Source: Byssochlamys sp. IMV 00236
Lineage: Eukaryota > Ascomycota > Eurotiomycetes > Eurotiales > Thermoascaceae
NCBI GenBank assembly: GCA_001931875.2
Contig: MSJH02000669.1
Location: 286,399 to 350,398 of the forward strand
Direction of reading: 5' to 3'
DNA length: 64,000 nt
Shown here piece after piece: positions 1 to 10,644 of this stretch. How positions within the stretch are numbered: position 1 is the stretch's first letter; every line of letters begins with the position of its first letter. Made by a program: the position numbers and the translations under genes. The notes beneath the pieces are model-generated. The model had not been told where the DNA came from. It saw only the letters and a list, made by a program, of their open reading frames with translations, and did not search any database.

Positions 1-2925
1 ATATCAGCTTGGAGTAGTCTGAACCCTTCCTTGACCGTATCGATTATCTCGTCCTTGCCTGTAACATCAGAGGCACGATCAACGTAGGACTCAATTTCTC
101 CTCGGAGGACCTCGAGGCCGTCTTTCATGGCATCGAGTACCTGCTCTGTGTCTCGGCCGTTTGCAGCGGAATATTGTTTGAACTCATCTTTCATCCCTTC
201 GAGGACATCGTGCAGACGGTCCAGAATTTCCTCGCCAACGTTGAACTTAGTCTCATGGGCGACTTCCTGAAAGCCTGATCGGACTGCTTCGTGAAGGTCC
301 TCCTTGTTCAGCTCGATGTCCTTGCTCGTGGATGGTTGATTGGCAAGTGCACCTGCGATTGTCTCCAAGATCTCTTCACGCGAGATAGTTGGCTGTACAT
401 TGGTCGTCAGGGCAGTGTTCTGCGCAGCAAATGCTTCGTTTACTGCGTATACAATGTCGTCTCTGGTGATGTGTGGTTCCGAATAGCCCATGTCCTTGAC
501 AGCCGCGTGGTGAGCAGCAAGACCATCAGTCACCGCACCCAGCACGTCGTCGCGCGTTATTCCTGATTCTAGCAATTCTCGGGTGAGACCACTGTGCCCA
601 GCCATACCCTCTGAGACTGCTGCCAGAATATCATCGCGCGTGAGGGAAGGCTCTCTGTCGGACGGCTGAGGCGAAGGGAGTTCGATGCTCTCGAGACATT
701 CACGGATGGTCAAGATGATGTCGTCCCTGGTGATATTTGGTCGAGCGTCTACCATAGGGGGTGTGAAGCTTTTCAGGCCCGCTTCGACTGCAGCAACCAT
801 TTGGTCGTATGTGATGCTTGGCTCATGTCGCGGCTGGTAGGCTTTCAAGCCTTCGGAGAGACATTCGAGAATCTCGTCGCGTTCCAATCCGAAATTTTGA
901 AGTTCGATCTCTGGCTTGTAGGTTTCCCAGGCTTCTCTAACGGCCTCAAGTATGTCTTCCTTCTCTATTCCAGACGATGGAGGCTCAGAAGCTGCCAGTT
1001 GCGACAATGGCAATTCGGACAGAGCGTTCTTCACCGCGTTGTAGACATCAGTGCTGTCTACACTTCCTCGAGAGACCTCAGACGACAACGATTCTCTTCG
1101 GTTCTCTCGAATCATGTACGTCATGTGCTCTCTCAATTCCGCGAGACTATTTTCCACGATGGCTGCAATCTCCTCTTTGTTTGGGCCCGTTGGCTGTCCG
1201 GCCTCCGCCGTTCGCAAAGCCTCAGCTTCTTCGAGCTTTCGGGCGATGTCTCTCCCCATCCCTAGAACCTCACCACGTAGTTCCCGGACGAGGGCCTTGA
1301 CTTCGTTGGTGAGACCTCCTCCCTCGACCACGCTGTTCTTCAGCCTCTTTAGGAGATCCATTATTTCTCCAGGCAGAACATTGTTGCCGGGTGTCAATGA
1401 GTTCCCATCAAAAGTGCCTTCTCCGGAATGGACCTGGATCCTACCCTCGAGTCCGGAGCCGGCTGGCCGGACAGAGGGAGAGAGAGATCTTGATCGGCTA
1501 CCTGGTTGAGGAGGATTGTCGCTTAGGCCTGCCACGACCCTCGAGCGAACAAGAGCACGGGTTCCAGATTCGTCCTTTACCAGGTTAAGAATCTCCTCGA
1601 GCATCTTGGTTATCGTCTTATCGGCGTCCTTGTCAGCTTCATTCTTCGTTGGCCTGGACTTGATCTCATCCACAAGCTCGATCAGCTTCTCCTGTCCCTC
1701 TTGCGTAGCCATTTCACGCAAAACCTTCTCCAGGAGAGCAATGCTGGCGGAACCATCCGAGATAGGCGCGGGGGACCCGCACAATTCCCTCTCCATGGCG
1801 GCGGCAAAACTATTCGGAGTGGGTATTCGGGGAAGCGTGTAGCTTTTTCTTGAGCTTGGGGAACTGTCGTATGCTCTATTATCAATCATGTAACCAGGGC
1901 AGATGTGGGTAGAATGTGCTGACCTTCCTGCTGCTTCCGGATCCAGGAGCTTTGAGCTTATGTTGTTTGCCAGCTCGCGGAGGCTCTTCCTGATGTCCTC
2001 ATCTCGGGCATTAGTGGCCGCCTTGAGACTGATCAGATCCGTAGCATTGTCCTTGCTACGGCGGCTCAACTGGGCCATCTCTCGCTGCAGGTTGGTTGCA
2101 ATGCTGGTGAGACTCAAGATCTGTGTTGAAAGAGCATCGAACGTCTGGCTGGGTAAGCTGCTGCTGTTATTACTGCTGCTGCTGTTACCCCCAGATGTGT
2201 TCGTGGCATTCGAAGGCGCAGACTCGTTCTCGCCTGGGAGCTTCATATTCTGGAGAGCCAACATCGTCGCAGATGGAGGTGTATTCTCTCCCAGGATGGG
2301 CTTTGACAGGAAGCGGTTGGATATCCGGAATGACGGAGTCTCGTTATCTGAGTCCCGGTTTGAAGAGCCCGGCCGGGTGGGAGTCTTCTCCACTGCTTTA
2401 TCAGCGTTATCGAAGACAGATGCGCGCGACGGCCTCTCGGGAGACCGACTCTCCAGGTAGCTGCGAAACTCCGCTCGAGGGTCACCGCTCTGCTGCGCGA
2501 AACTCTGCATCCGCTTGTGATACTGCCCCTTGATGAGCGACTTCTCCGGCGACGTTGGCTTCAACGGCATCGGGTTGGTCGTGTATGAACTGGGAGCATT
2601 TTCACGCATCTTCTCGGTTAGACCTGCTGCAACAGCCTGGATGTTGGGCGATACATTTGATCGCGTAGTCGGACTGCCACCAGGGTTGAGAGGGAGAGGG
2701 GGAGGAGCTCTATCTGGATCTGAGCTGTCCCACCTGCGTGTTTCCAAGCACTCAATGTCAGTATGGCTCAGATGAAGCAATCCAAAGAAAAGCTTAAAAT
2801 GACGGATAGCATCCTCTGTTTACATACATAGGAACCGAGGATCGACCACTTTCTGAGTGCGAGTGTTGGTGATGTCTGACGACCAGTTCGCGGTCGCGCG
2901 AACCTTCCCTTTCATGCGACGGCAT
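1..2925 (-). CDS. Large helical-repeat protein, 3' end beyond the window
   Basis: This reading frame stays open from the left edge to 2733 and was joined by hand to a first exon at 2925-2828. The intron at 2827-2734 has a GTATGT donor and a ctgac branch before a cgcag acceptor. At least 943 residues are present and the C-terminus lies outside the window. The N-terminal third is polar and low in complexity (Arg/His/Ser at the start, Pro-rich near residues 40-60, a Ser/Asn run near 2160-2195). The middle is charged and predicted helical. The C-terminal visible third carries about nine degenerate repeats. In-frame GT-AG ends enclose 48 nt around 1870-1917, so a second, optional intron there cannot be excluded. 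I do not recognise a catalytic domain. Similar long proteins are sometimes labelled 'chromosome segregation ATPase-like', but no Walker motif is visible here and I would not assign that function. Confidence 0.8.
259..972 (-). repeat. Nine-copy degenerate helical repeat inside the left-edge protein
   Basis: Each copy reads roughly [I/L]-T-R-D-D-I-L-x-A-V-x-E-G-L, for example ITRDDIVYAVNEAF, LTRDDILAAVSEGM and GITRDDVLGAVTDGL. Copies are separated by about 25-40 residues. The pattern predicts short amphipathic helices. The copies diverge in sequence, so this is an old protein-level repeat and not a recent DNA duplication. Confidence 0.75.
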
Positions 2926-3719
2926 GGTGATGGTGTAATATTCTTATCTGTGATTCCCTTACTGTCTGTCGATGTGATTTCAAAGTTGTTGCTGGAATGC
3001 GGGGCGGAATGTCGATTTGTTCAATTTCAAGGACGATTAAGCAATTAAAAACAACACAACTGGGGGCATAACGGGTCGTTAGATCAAACCAAGGTCAATA
3101 ATAGGACAACCGGACACACAAGACTGTCCGTGTCGAGGAAGGAGATATCCTGCTCCTGCAAGCTGCGGTTGAAACAGTTTCACGAGCAGGCCGTGCCTTG
3201 ACAATGAATATAAGGAAAACAAGCCAGTGGAGTTTATAGTAAGCAAAGTACGGTAGGTTATGGGGCGGTGACGACGCCAGCCGAACCACCGTCGTACACA
3301 TGGAGATCGAGGGGGACCATAATAATAGTGGTCAACCTTCGTAGCAACGAGCAACGACGGCGTTGCCCGGTAAACAAAGCTATCTACTGTAGTCTGTGAG
3401 ATACATCACGGGCTAGACTAGCGCCTTCTTTTCCCCGGGTTCTGAAGGCGGTGAGCGGAAGGCGGTGAGCCAAACCCGCCAGGTTCCGCCTTCGGAGCCT
3501 TGCCCAATGGAGAAACTTTCGCTTTCCAGTCTGGCGTCCAGCCATCGGTAAGCCGGCCAATCATCGGAGCGCACACAAATCGTCTTGCCCTACGCCCTCC
3601 GTCCACTGCTCACAAGCGAAAAAAGACGTCGAACGCGGAGAACCACACCTGAACGACCGAACTTCCATCGACAACCACCCCCCCGTACGACCTCGCTGCC
3701 GCCTACCGGGACTTTCACA
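2926..3719. other. Divergent spacer upstream of the left-edge gene and RPL27
   Basis: The 794 bp hold no supported gene. It should carry both promoters. The only site I would point to is the CCAATCA at 3557-3563. Short open frames here have no recognisable product. Confidence 0.6.
3557..3563 (+). promoter_or_regulatory. CCAAT box upstream of RPL27
   Basis: CCAATCA lies about 160 bp before the RPL27 start. It matches the consensus bound by the fungal CCAAT-binding (HapB/C/E) complex. Assignment rests on sequence and position only. Confidence 0.4.
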
Positions 3720-4568
3720 ATGAAGTGTGAGTGTTCAATGCGATCAGGACTATATTGTTATCGGGAACTTGCAATACTGATGCTGTTGCAATAGTCATGA
3801 AAGTGGGCCGTGTGGCCATCATCACCCGAGGCCGCTATGCCGGCAAGAAGGTACGACAACTTCCTTTGAATCCCCTTGTTTTTTGGGCGATCGGACACAT
3901 GCGGAGATCAGCTGGATGGGAAAAGAGGTGGAAAAGACGTGGAATGGACGAGGTCTTCTCCATTATGAAAGAGGAATCTTCGACTGCGGACATGTTTTAC
4001 GGACTGGCCGGGGCAAAAAAAAAAGGAAAATGAGGATATCCGATAGGGAAATAAAGAGCCCAGGGCTGCATGGAGGACATTGAATTTTTCACATCACGTT
4101 CAAAGAGACGTACAGAATTGCTGACATGGGCACTTTTTCGCGCACGTTCAGGTCGTCATCATCCAGCCCTACGACGCTGGTTCCAAGTCGCACCCCTTCT
4201 CCTACGCTCTCGTTGCCGGTATCGAGCGCTACCCCCTGAAGGTCACCCGCCGCATGGGACAGAAGAAGATTGAGAAGCGCAGCCGCATCAAGCCCTTCAT
4301 CAAGGTCGTCAACTACAACCACCTGATGCCCACTCGCTACACTCTCGAGCTCGAGGGCCTCAAGGGTGTTGTCACCCAGGACACCTTCAAGGAGGTCTCT
4401 CAGCGCGAGGACGCCAAGAAGACCATCAAGAAGGCTCTGGAGGACCGATACACCAGCGGCAAGAACAGATGGTTCTTCACTCCTCTGCGTAAGTTGGGGT
4501 CTTTTTCTTGCTTTCTTTCATGCAAGTCCAGAATTAGCGCGCTAACTTTACTTGTTATAGGTTTCTAA
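3720..4568 (+). CDS. RPL27: 60S ribosomal protein L27 (eL27)
   Basis: This is a structural protein of the cytosolic large ribosomal subunit. Exons are 3720-3726, 3795-3850, 4152-4488 and 4561-4568, giving 135 residues, close to the 136 of yeast L27. Family landmarks are visible in order: [16 protein letters not shown] near the N-terminus (KOW-type fold), [16 protein letters not shown], the basic [19 protein letters not shown] segment, [13 protein letters not shown] and the C-terminal FFTPLRF. The first exon is only 7 nt (ATG AAG T) and the last only 8 nt including the stop, so single-frame gene finding shows only pieces of it. The second intron is 301 nt, long for this genome. Codons are strongly biased toward C-ending forms, as expected for a highly expressed gene. 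Confidence 0.97.
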
Positions 4569-5696
4569 ACGGGATACTCCGGGGTTACGGGTGTTGTCGT
4601 TTTGAAGGCGCAGGGTCCGAGGTGAGGTGAAGAGGAAGCAACGAGCCCTCGAGCATCTCCAATTCTCGTGCATGGCAACAAAGATCCGGAAAAAGCGACA
4701 TGATTAGAAAGGGAAAGGGTTTTTATACCATGGCTGGAGAACGGGATTGGAGGAATGGTGCTCGATGGCCACCAAGTCCCGGGACTTGGGGGGCTTGGCC
4801 ACTTTGCCGGAAGATAATCTTTCTTTTGTTATGAGGGAAGCCGTTAAGATCTGGCGTCTGTCTCGAATGAAATGAAAAAAGCAAATACCAACCACATTTC
4901 CTGCCTTCCAGAGACTTCCAAAACAGACTATATCTTAAAGCCACAGCACGATTCGTTTTGCCATGCACATAGACCAGGACCACAGCCACTACTTGTTATG
5001 AGCTCACGTATATATTCCACATCTTCGAATAACTCTCACGCACTCATATCCCGTCGCCCAACATCATATACACACTACACTACATGACAGTATCGGCACC
5101 AAAAGAGGACCCGAAAACCCACTCTCTCAACCAGCGACCCAGGTACACCAATTACTATCACATCCCCATCTCGACATCATATCCCACACGGCAACAACTA
5201 TTCCAGCTCTTCGCAGACCTAGATGAATGAAAACTTCCAAAGAAACCCCCCCCCCTGAGAAATTAGCTACCTACCCGTGACCAGCTAGTTAGCTATGTAT
5301 GAAATCAGCAGCCCGGATATGATGAGTAATTATTTCTGATAGTCAATTAACTACCTGAATCATTGATAGTCGATCGATCTACATTCGAACCGGATCGCAC
5401 CTTAGATATGTTTGATCCATTTCTATAGAAAAGAAAAAGTAAAAGCTTTCGTTCTTTCTCGCCTGTGCCTGTTCCTTAATTATCTGCGTTGGAATACGAG
5501 ATATATCGCTAGAAATAAGTAATTATCATTGAAGATTGTAGTAGATACTAGTTATCAACTAATATCAACTAAGTAGGTAAGTAAGCAATAACTATCGGAT
5601 CTAGTTGAGGTAGTTAGGAGTCAGTAATTGGAAATCTGGTGAGAGAAAGATCTTATCTGAAGAAGCAAATCTCAGAATGAGAAAAGGACTGTCACT
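4569..5696. other. Gene-free stretch between RPL27 and tRNA-Val
   Basis: The 1.1 kb begin with the RPL27 3' region. From about 5250 to 5640 it becomes AT-rich with scattered TAGTTAG, CTACCT and AGTAGGTAAG strings. No gene is supported. Confidence 0.6.
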
Positions 5697-5768
5697 GGTC
5701 GGTTGGTCTAGTGGTATGACGTCTCCTTTACACGGAGAAAATCGGCGGTTCGATCCCGTCACCGATCA
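5697..5768 (+). tRNA. tRNA-Val (anticodon TAC)
   Basis: A complete cloverleaf folds without an intron. The acceptor strand GGTCGGT pairs with ACCGATC, followed by discriminator A. The D arm is GTC-TAGTGGTAT-GAC. The anticodon stem TCTCC/GGAGA encloses loop TTTACAC, placing TAC at positions 34-36. The T stem GGCGG/CCGTC, with one G-T pair, encloses TTCGATC. Anticodon UAC reads valine codon GUA and possibly others by wobble. The A box (TGGTCTAGTGG) and B box (GGTTCGATCCC) promoters lie inside the gene. CCA is not encoded, as usual for eukaryotes. Confidence 0.97.
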
Positions 5769-5773
5769 TTTTT
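5769..5773 (+). terminator. RNA polymerase III terminator of tRNA-Val
   Basis: Five T residues directly follow the discriminator base. A second, longer T run begins a few bases later and could serve as backup. Confidence 0.8.
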
Positions 5774-6314
5774 GTTTTTTTTGTTGTTTTTTCTCCGAAT
5801 GGAAGGCTTTTTTTTATCAAACGTCGTGTATGTGTATAGATAGAGAGAGTTGCTTCCAATAAGGTCTAGTATTGATTACTCTCTTGACTATTGATTGTAC
5901 TTTCTTTCCCCATGTGTTTTTCTGCATTGGATGGCCTTTCTTTTTGCGGCGCAGCATACTAAGAAACATATAACTAGATCGGAAGGCATCAAGGTCCGGT
6001 TGCCTGGCCACGTTTGGTAGAGTCGTAAACCATTCGACTACTATCGTTCGATTCTCGCCTAGGGGGCGATCCTTTCCGAGAGAAGCCCCGTGCGCGGTTC
6101 TGGAGTGAAATGTTGGGGGCAGAATCCAGACAACTATCTGCGTCCTTCGTGATGCGATGCATTGCATGCATCGGCTGTCGATATTGGAAATCGGTCTTTC
6201 AGTAACCCCGTATCTGGGCCAATGATACCGTGTGATGCATGTTAAATGTCCTACTCGAACCTGCGGTTGAAGTCATAGCGCGGGGTTAGACGGGTCTGGG
6301 GAGGAGGGGAAATA

Positions 6315-6324
6315 TACGGAGTAC
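6315..6324 (+). repeat. TACGGAGTAC decamer, copy 1
   Basis: Exact match to a decamer that recurs in spacers of this window. Function unknown. Confidence 0.7.
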
Positions 6325-6814
6325 ACTGGGGGTTTCCCCTGGGCCCTGGCAAAGATAAATCTAACGTTACCAGGATTGCTTCACCGGGGTGCGGTAGGTC
6401 TAGATCCGAACTCCCCGCAGACAATAGAGCATCTGGAGCGATGGGAATCTTTCCTGCTTGCATTATCTGTTGAATTGAGTTTTGGGGGCTTGAGTGTCAA
6501 TAGTTCGTGGCAGGCTGCAAGAGGGTATCATGGACTCCGTTGAGGACGCGGCGACCGACTATCTTAGGCGGACGTGGCGAAAGAATGCTGCGACGTCAGC
6601 TTCTTTTTAATCCTGGACATATGTACTTGGGGAGTGCATATGTATCGTTCTTTGACGGCGTTGTAATCCCGGGGCATCCGTCTTTCGCCATCTGATGCGC
6701 GCGCGGTGTTGAAGCTCATTCTTTCTACTACTCCATGGATCATTGAAGCGCATGCATCGAGCGGGGAAACGCAGAAGTCTTTGCTCCTTTGCGGCTGAGA
6801 TTCACATGGGAATC

Positions 6815-6824
6815 TACTCCGTAC
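6815..6824 (-). repeat. TACGGAGTAC decamer, copy 2 (reads TACTCCGTAC on +)
   Basis: Exact copy in the opposite orientation, 500 bp from copy 1. Confidence 0.7.
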
Positions 6825-6920
6825 AACAGCCGATGAGGTTGGTCTGTGGGTGATCGACTAGCGGACTATGTATCGAATATATCATGCCACAGGCCCCGAC
6901 ACCTTAATTGGTCTCCATAG

Positions 6921-6930
6921 TACGGAGTAC
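6921..6930 (+). repeat. TACGGAGTAC decamer, copy 3
   Basis: Exact copy about 100 bp from copy 2. The copy is preceded by AG and followed by GGG, so the TACGG core starts to repeat (GTACGGAGTACGG). Confidence 0.7.
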
Positions 6931-8144
6931 GGGCTAGATGAATAGGGATATCCATTGGCCAGAATGTATTGTTTTGTTTCTTGCAGCCTGGCGGTTGATA
7001 ATCACGACCGCAACGGCCGTGCCAGTGCCATGGCGCTTGGTTCGTGATAGCGACACTCGTCGGGACCAACAAGGTCAGACTGATGAGCTGTTCCCATCCG
7101 CGACAGACTCGTATTGGTAGCACAGTGCACCAGTTCCGCTAATAGATAACTGGTGACCGTGCAATGGCGCTTTGTCGCCCAGCAGGATATATATTCTCCT
7201 CAACCTCTAGCCCAACCAAGAACGTGATCCAACTTACTGGGGGAGACTGAACTAGCAGGGATGCTTGTCACCTTTTTTTTTTTTCAACAGACAGTGCGGC
7301 CAGAGCCTCGAGCGACCCTGCTGTGCAGACAGTTGAACATCTAAGCGCGACGGGCGGATCAGCTATTGCATCGTATACTTTCGGATCAGAATTGCTAGGT
7401 TTTGCCCGTGACGCAAACACGGGTGATCATGACGAGACTACTCGAGAGGGTTGAACTTGAACCTGATCGATTTGAACGCTGCATCGAGGGTGTTACCATG
7501 TTTGGGAATAAGAGTCTGAATGTAAGAAGGAAGCGTTGTCCAGGCCGGCCGGGAGAAAGAACAGAATCAAACCAGAAGCTTTTGCCATCGATGATCGGGG
7601 CTGGGATATAATTAGATGGAATGGTCGACAGGAAGCATCCCGAAAGGGGGTGGCCGAAAACGCTTGGCTTGGCCCGCAATCACATGTGAATGACACACCA
7701 CCTTCTTCTTTTTTCTATCAAAGCTTTCGATAACAGATCAGATTCCACGGTTTGCCACTGCAACGACACCATCAGTTGTATTTGAGTCAAGCAGAAGGCG
7801 AATATGTTGGCAGAGGTGATCTAATAATTAATATCTGGGTTAGATATTAGCTTGTTGGAGGACGAGTTGATGGCCCTTTGAAGCCGTTGAACAAGATTCT
7901 GCATGTGCGGGCCAGCTTCAGCATTGGCCTCTGGCAAATGCATGGAATTAAACTAGTTAGAGTCAGTTAGTAGTAGTTAGTTATGGTACTACTATAAGTA
8001 ACCTTGAACAAGTTACCAGTTACCAGTTACTACCATAGAGTATCTAACTAAGTTATCAGTCTACCATATTATTATTATTATCAGCTCCACCACTGCCCAC
8101 AATCACATGTCAACCTGGCACTTCCCGGACGCAGCACGCCATCG

Positions 8145-8152
8145 CTGATTGG
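8145..8152 (-). promoter_or_regulatory. CCAAT box upstream of the perilipin-like gene
   Basis: CTGATTGG on the + strand is CCAATCAG on the other strand, the full core bound by the HapB/C/E complex. It lies about 520 bp before the start codon. Inference from sequence only. Confidence 0.35.
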
Positions 8153-8674
8153 CCCGCAGGAAGCTGTCGCGACAGCTGCGACTTATCTCGAATGCTTGCG
8201 GTTTCCCTTCCCGGTCTGACGCCTCGTTATTAACCGCCTTCGTGTCCCCCGTTGCTGCTGGTCGAGATTGAAAAGAAAAGAAGAGAAGAGAAAAAAAAAG
8301 CCATAATTCAGTCATACGTTGTCGTGCTCCCATCATCCCTGTCAGACATCAAGAGAGTACAACGAGTATCTTCCTCTACCTACTACTTACTACTACTACC
8401 ACCGCCATCTTATCTAGGCACACACAAGCAAGTAAGTACGTCAGACCGGGAAGTGGACATGCTGCACCCGCTTACCAACTTCCCTACTTAACTACCTTAA
8501 CTACCTACTACTTAGTTACCCCCCTCGTCCTCCTCCCTCCTTCTGGCCCGCACTCTTATCACCTCCATCCCTCCAGATCCGCTGTCTGCTCATCCGACCG
8601 CTCAGCGTAGATACTGAGATCTCAAGGCTGACAACTTCCAGTCGTCCAGTTTCATAGCTCTCACGTCCATCTTC

Positions 8675-9322
8675 ATGCCCCACGCAGTGAACAACGGCAC
8701 CATGGGCGAACCCGCAGTCAACGGCGAGAAGATCCATTCTCAATTCCTTAACGTGAGTACCTTCTTCTCCCAACTGTATCACGGGTTACTGTTCTTGGTT
8801 CGGTCTTGCTGACATATTTCTCGCTCACAGCACCTGACATCCTACCCGGTCGTTTCAGATTCCATCGCAACCCTTAAGAGCAACAAGTACGCCGCCAAGT
8901 CATTGGACTTCGCCGACCAGGGTTACATCCGCTTCGCAAAGCCCGTCCTTCCCTATTTCTCCAAGCCCTATGAATATGTCGCTCCCTACATCAACAAGGC
9001 CGATGCTTTTGGAGACCAGGGTCTGAACAAGGTCGATGAGAGGTTCCCTATCATCAAGGAGGATACGGAGAAGATCAGGGACACCATTGTCGACAGTGCC
9101 TTCTTCCCCCTCAAGCTCGTGGGCGACATCAAGCAGCACGTCTTCGAACTGTACGGCTCAGAATACAAAAAATGCGGCGGAGATGGCCTCGTGGCCAGCG
9201 GCAAGGCCGCCATCACCACCAGCCTCCTCCTCTCCCAGGAGTCGCTGGGCCTGTTGAGCGCCTACTTGGGTGCGAAGAAGGAACAGGCCAAAGATGCGAC
9301 TGCCGAGAAGCTCAACAACTAG
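8675..9322 (+). CDS. Perilipin-like (CAP20 family) lipid droplet protein
   Basis: Exons 8675-8752 and 8831-9322 encode 189 residues. The product resembles fungal CAP20/MPL1 perilipins, which coat lipid droplets and support turgor and lipid storage. Visible landmarks are LNHLTSYPVVSDSIATLKSN spanning the exon junction, FADQGYIRFAKPVLPYFSKP, YVAPYINKADAFGDQGLNKVDERFP and a C-terminal amphipathic stretch ending in AKDATAEKLNN. No signal peptide or membrane segment is present, as expected for proteins that bind the droplet monolayer through helices. Two in-frame ATGs (8675 and 8702) precede the first intron; I chose the first. The second ATG has a strong accATGg context and would give 180 residues. 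The intron has a GTGAGT donor. Confidence 0.88.
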
Positions 9323-10644
9323 ATCGGCCATGAGGCCCACGGGGGAAACTTGTGTGGAAGCGTCCCTGGTCCGTGTTGTGTTCGTCCCACTTGCTACGAC
9401 CTCATAAGATAAGACTTGCTTCCCTCCGTTCTGTGTGCGGCTAGCTGGAGTGGGTTGCGACGGTTGGGTGAACTTGTTCTTTTCTCTTAGCGGGAGTTCT
9501 AATCCGTGATACTGAACATTGCATTCCTCGTTTCCTCGTCCTGGTCCAGTACTGGCTTCCTCTCCGTCCTTCGTCCCTTTCGACCTCGCTCGATCGCTTC
9601 TGTTTGTGTGTTTGGATATATATAGCCTGGCTTCCTATTTTTCTTTGTTATCGGTCATACTGTGCTCTGCTCCATTCCTGGGTTTTCTTTTCCTCGTCTT
9701 TGGCACTTGTATTTTCGAATCGACAATAAAATACCCTTCATCCGACGAACCAGAGTCCCTCTACGCGGTTTCTCAGGTTGGCTCGACCGTTCAGAACCGG
9801 TGAAGTCTTCACCCCAACGGCATCCGAGAAACCGGCAGGAAGTAACTACTATACTACTCTTATCAGGTACTATTCCGCACTGCTATTCTTGGATCGACCA
9901 GTCGAATCAGCTAGACACTGACAGCCCTGCCTAAAATGGTATAGTGTGTCGCTCTGATTCTTGATTCAGAAACGAAGCTCTCGCCCTATCAAGTGACAGA
10001 AAAGATCTTCAAAATGTAGTATAACCACATCCCTTTCCAACGCTGTTCATAACAATAATAAGGACCAGCAGAAATCTCATTAGACTGGGTCTTCCTTTTT
10101 CCTTGCTAGCAGTTCAAGGGGAAGCCAATACCTACTGCAAAGGGGTGACAATCATAAGCTACCTAGTTAACCAAATACAAAACCTGCGTAGATTAATTAC
10201 ATGATAATAAGATCCATCCCATCCTACTACTCCGTACCTTGTTGTTTGTGTTGTTCCTACCCAATCTGGTAATGATCGGGTGAATCGACTGACGATCTGA
10301 AACCCTTCTTTTCTCGGGGACGGCAGAGGCTGGGCAGTGGGGCGGTCCAGTAATAATACCTTCGACTCTAGTATTATTATTATTATTCTTTCGTTGAAAA
10401 CTATGTACAAAAAACATACCCACTTTAATATTGTGTCTGCCTAATTGCCGGGCAAGCAATATTAACCATTGGAGTGCTCAATTCAATCCCGTTCGAGTCA
10501 ATTGATGTTGACTGGCTTCCCTGGTGGAAATCTCGCAGTCAATCAAGGATCTTCGAAAGGGGGCTTCTACCTCTGGAAAAGGCGAAGTCATTGTCCTTAA
10601 AGCCAGATAAGCTTCAATTCGTGGTCAACGGTTCTTCTTAGAGG
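9323..10644. other. Spacer between perilipin and sphingolipid methyltransferase genes
   Basis: The 1.3 kb contain the perilipin 3' region and the next gene's promoter. An ATT microsatellite lies near 10369-10387 and one TACGGAGTAC copy at 10228-10237. No gene is supported. Confidence 0.6.
10228..10237 (-). repeat. TACGGAGTAC decamer, copy 4 (reads TACTCCGTAC on +)
   Basis: Exact copy, about 410 bp upstream of the methyltransferase start. Confidence 0.7.

Larger units (their letters stand above)
5774..8674. other. 2.9 kb gene-free region between tRNA-Val and perilipin gene
   Basis: No open frame here has recognisable homology or a convincing exon structure. The region holds three copies of the TACGGAGTAC decamer, TAGTTAG/ACCAGTTAC-type repeat islands at about 7950-8070 and 8377-8519, and purine-rich DNA near 8270-8300. 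The last few hundred bases should be the perilipin promoter and 5' leader. Confidence 0.6.

Noticed and set aside
1903..2460. Plus-strand ORF of 185 codons at the left end
   Set aside because: It lies opposite the long minus-strand coding frame and is rich in Leu/Ser/Arg from reverse reading of Glu/Arg/Ser codons; an overlap shadow.
6020..6065. tRNA-like T-loop string (GTTCGATTC) with a possible D-arm upstream
   Set aside because: The flanking bases do not pair into a T stem or acceptor stem, and no anticodon arm can be drawn.
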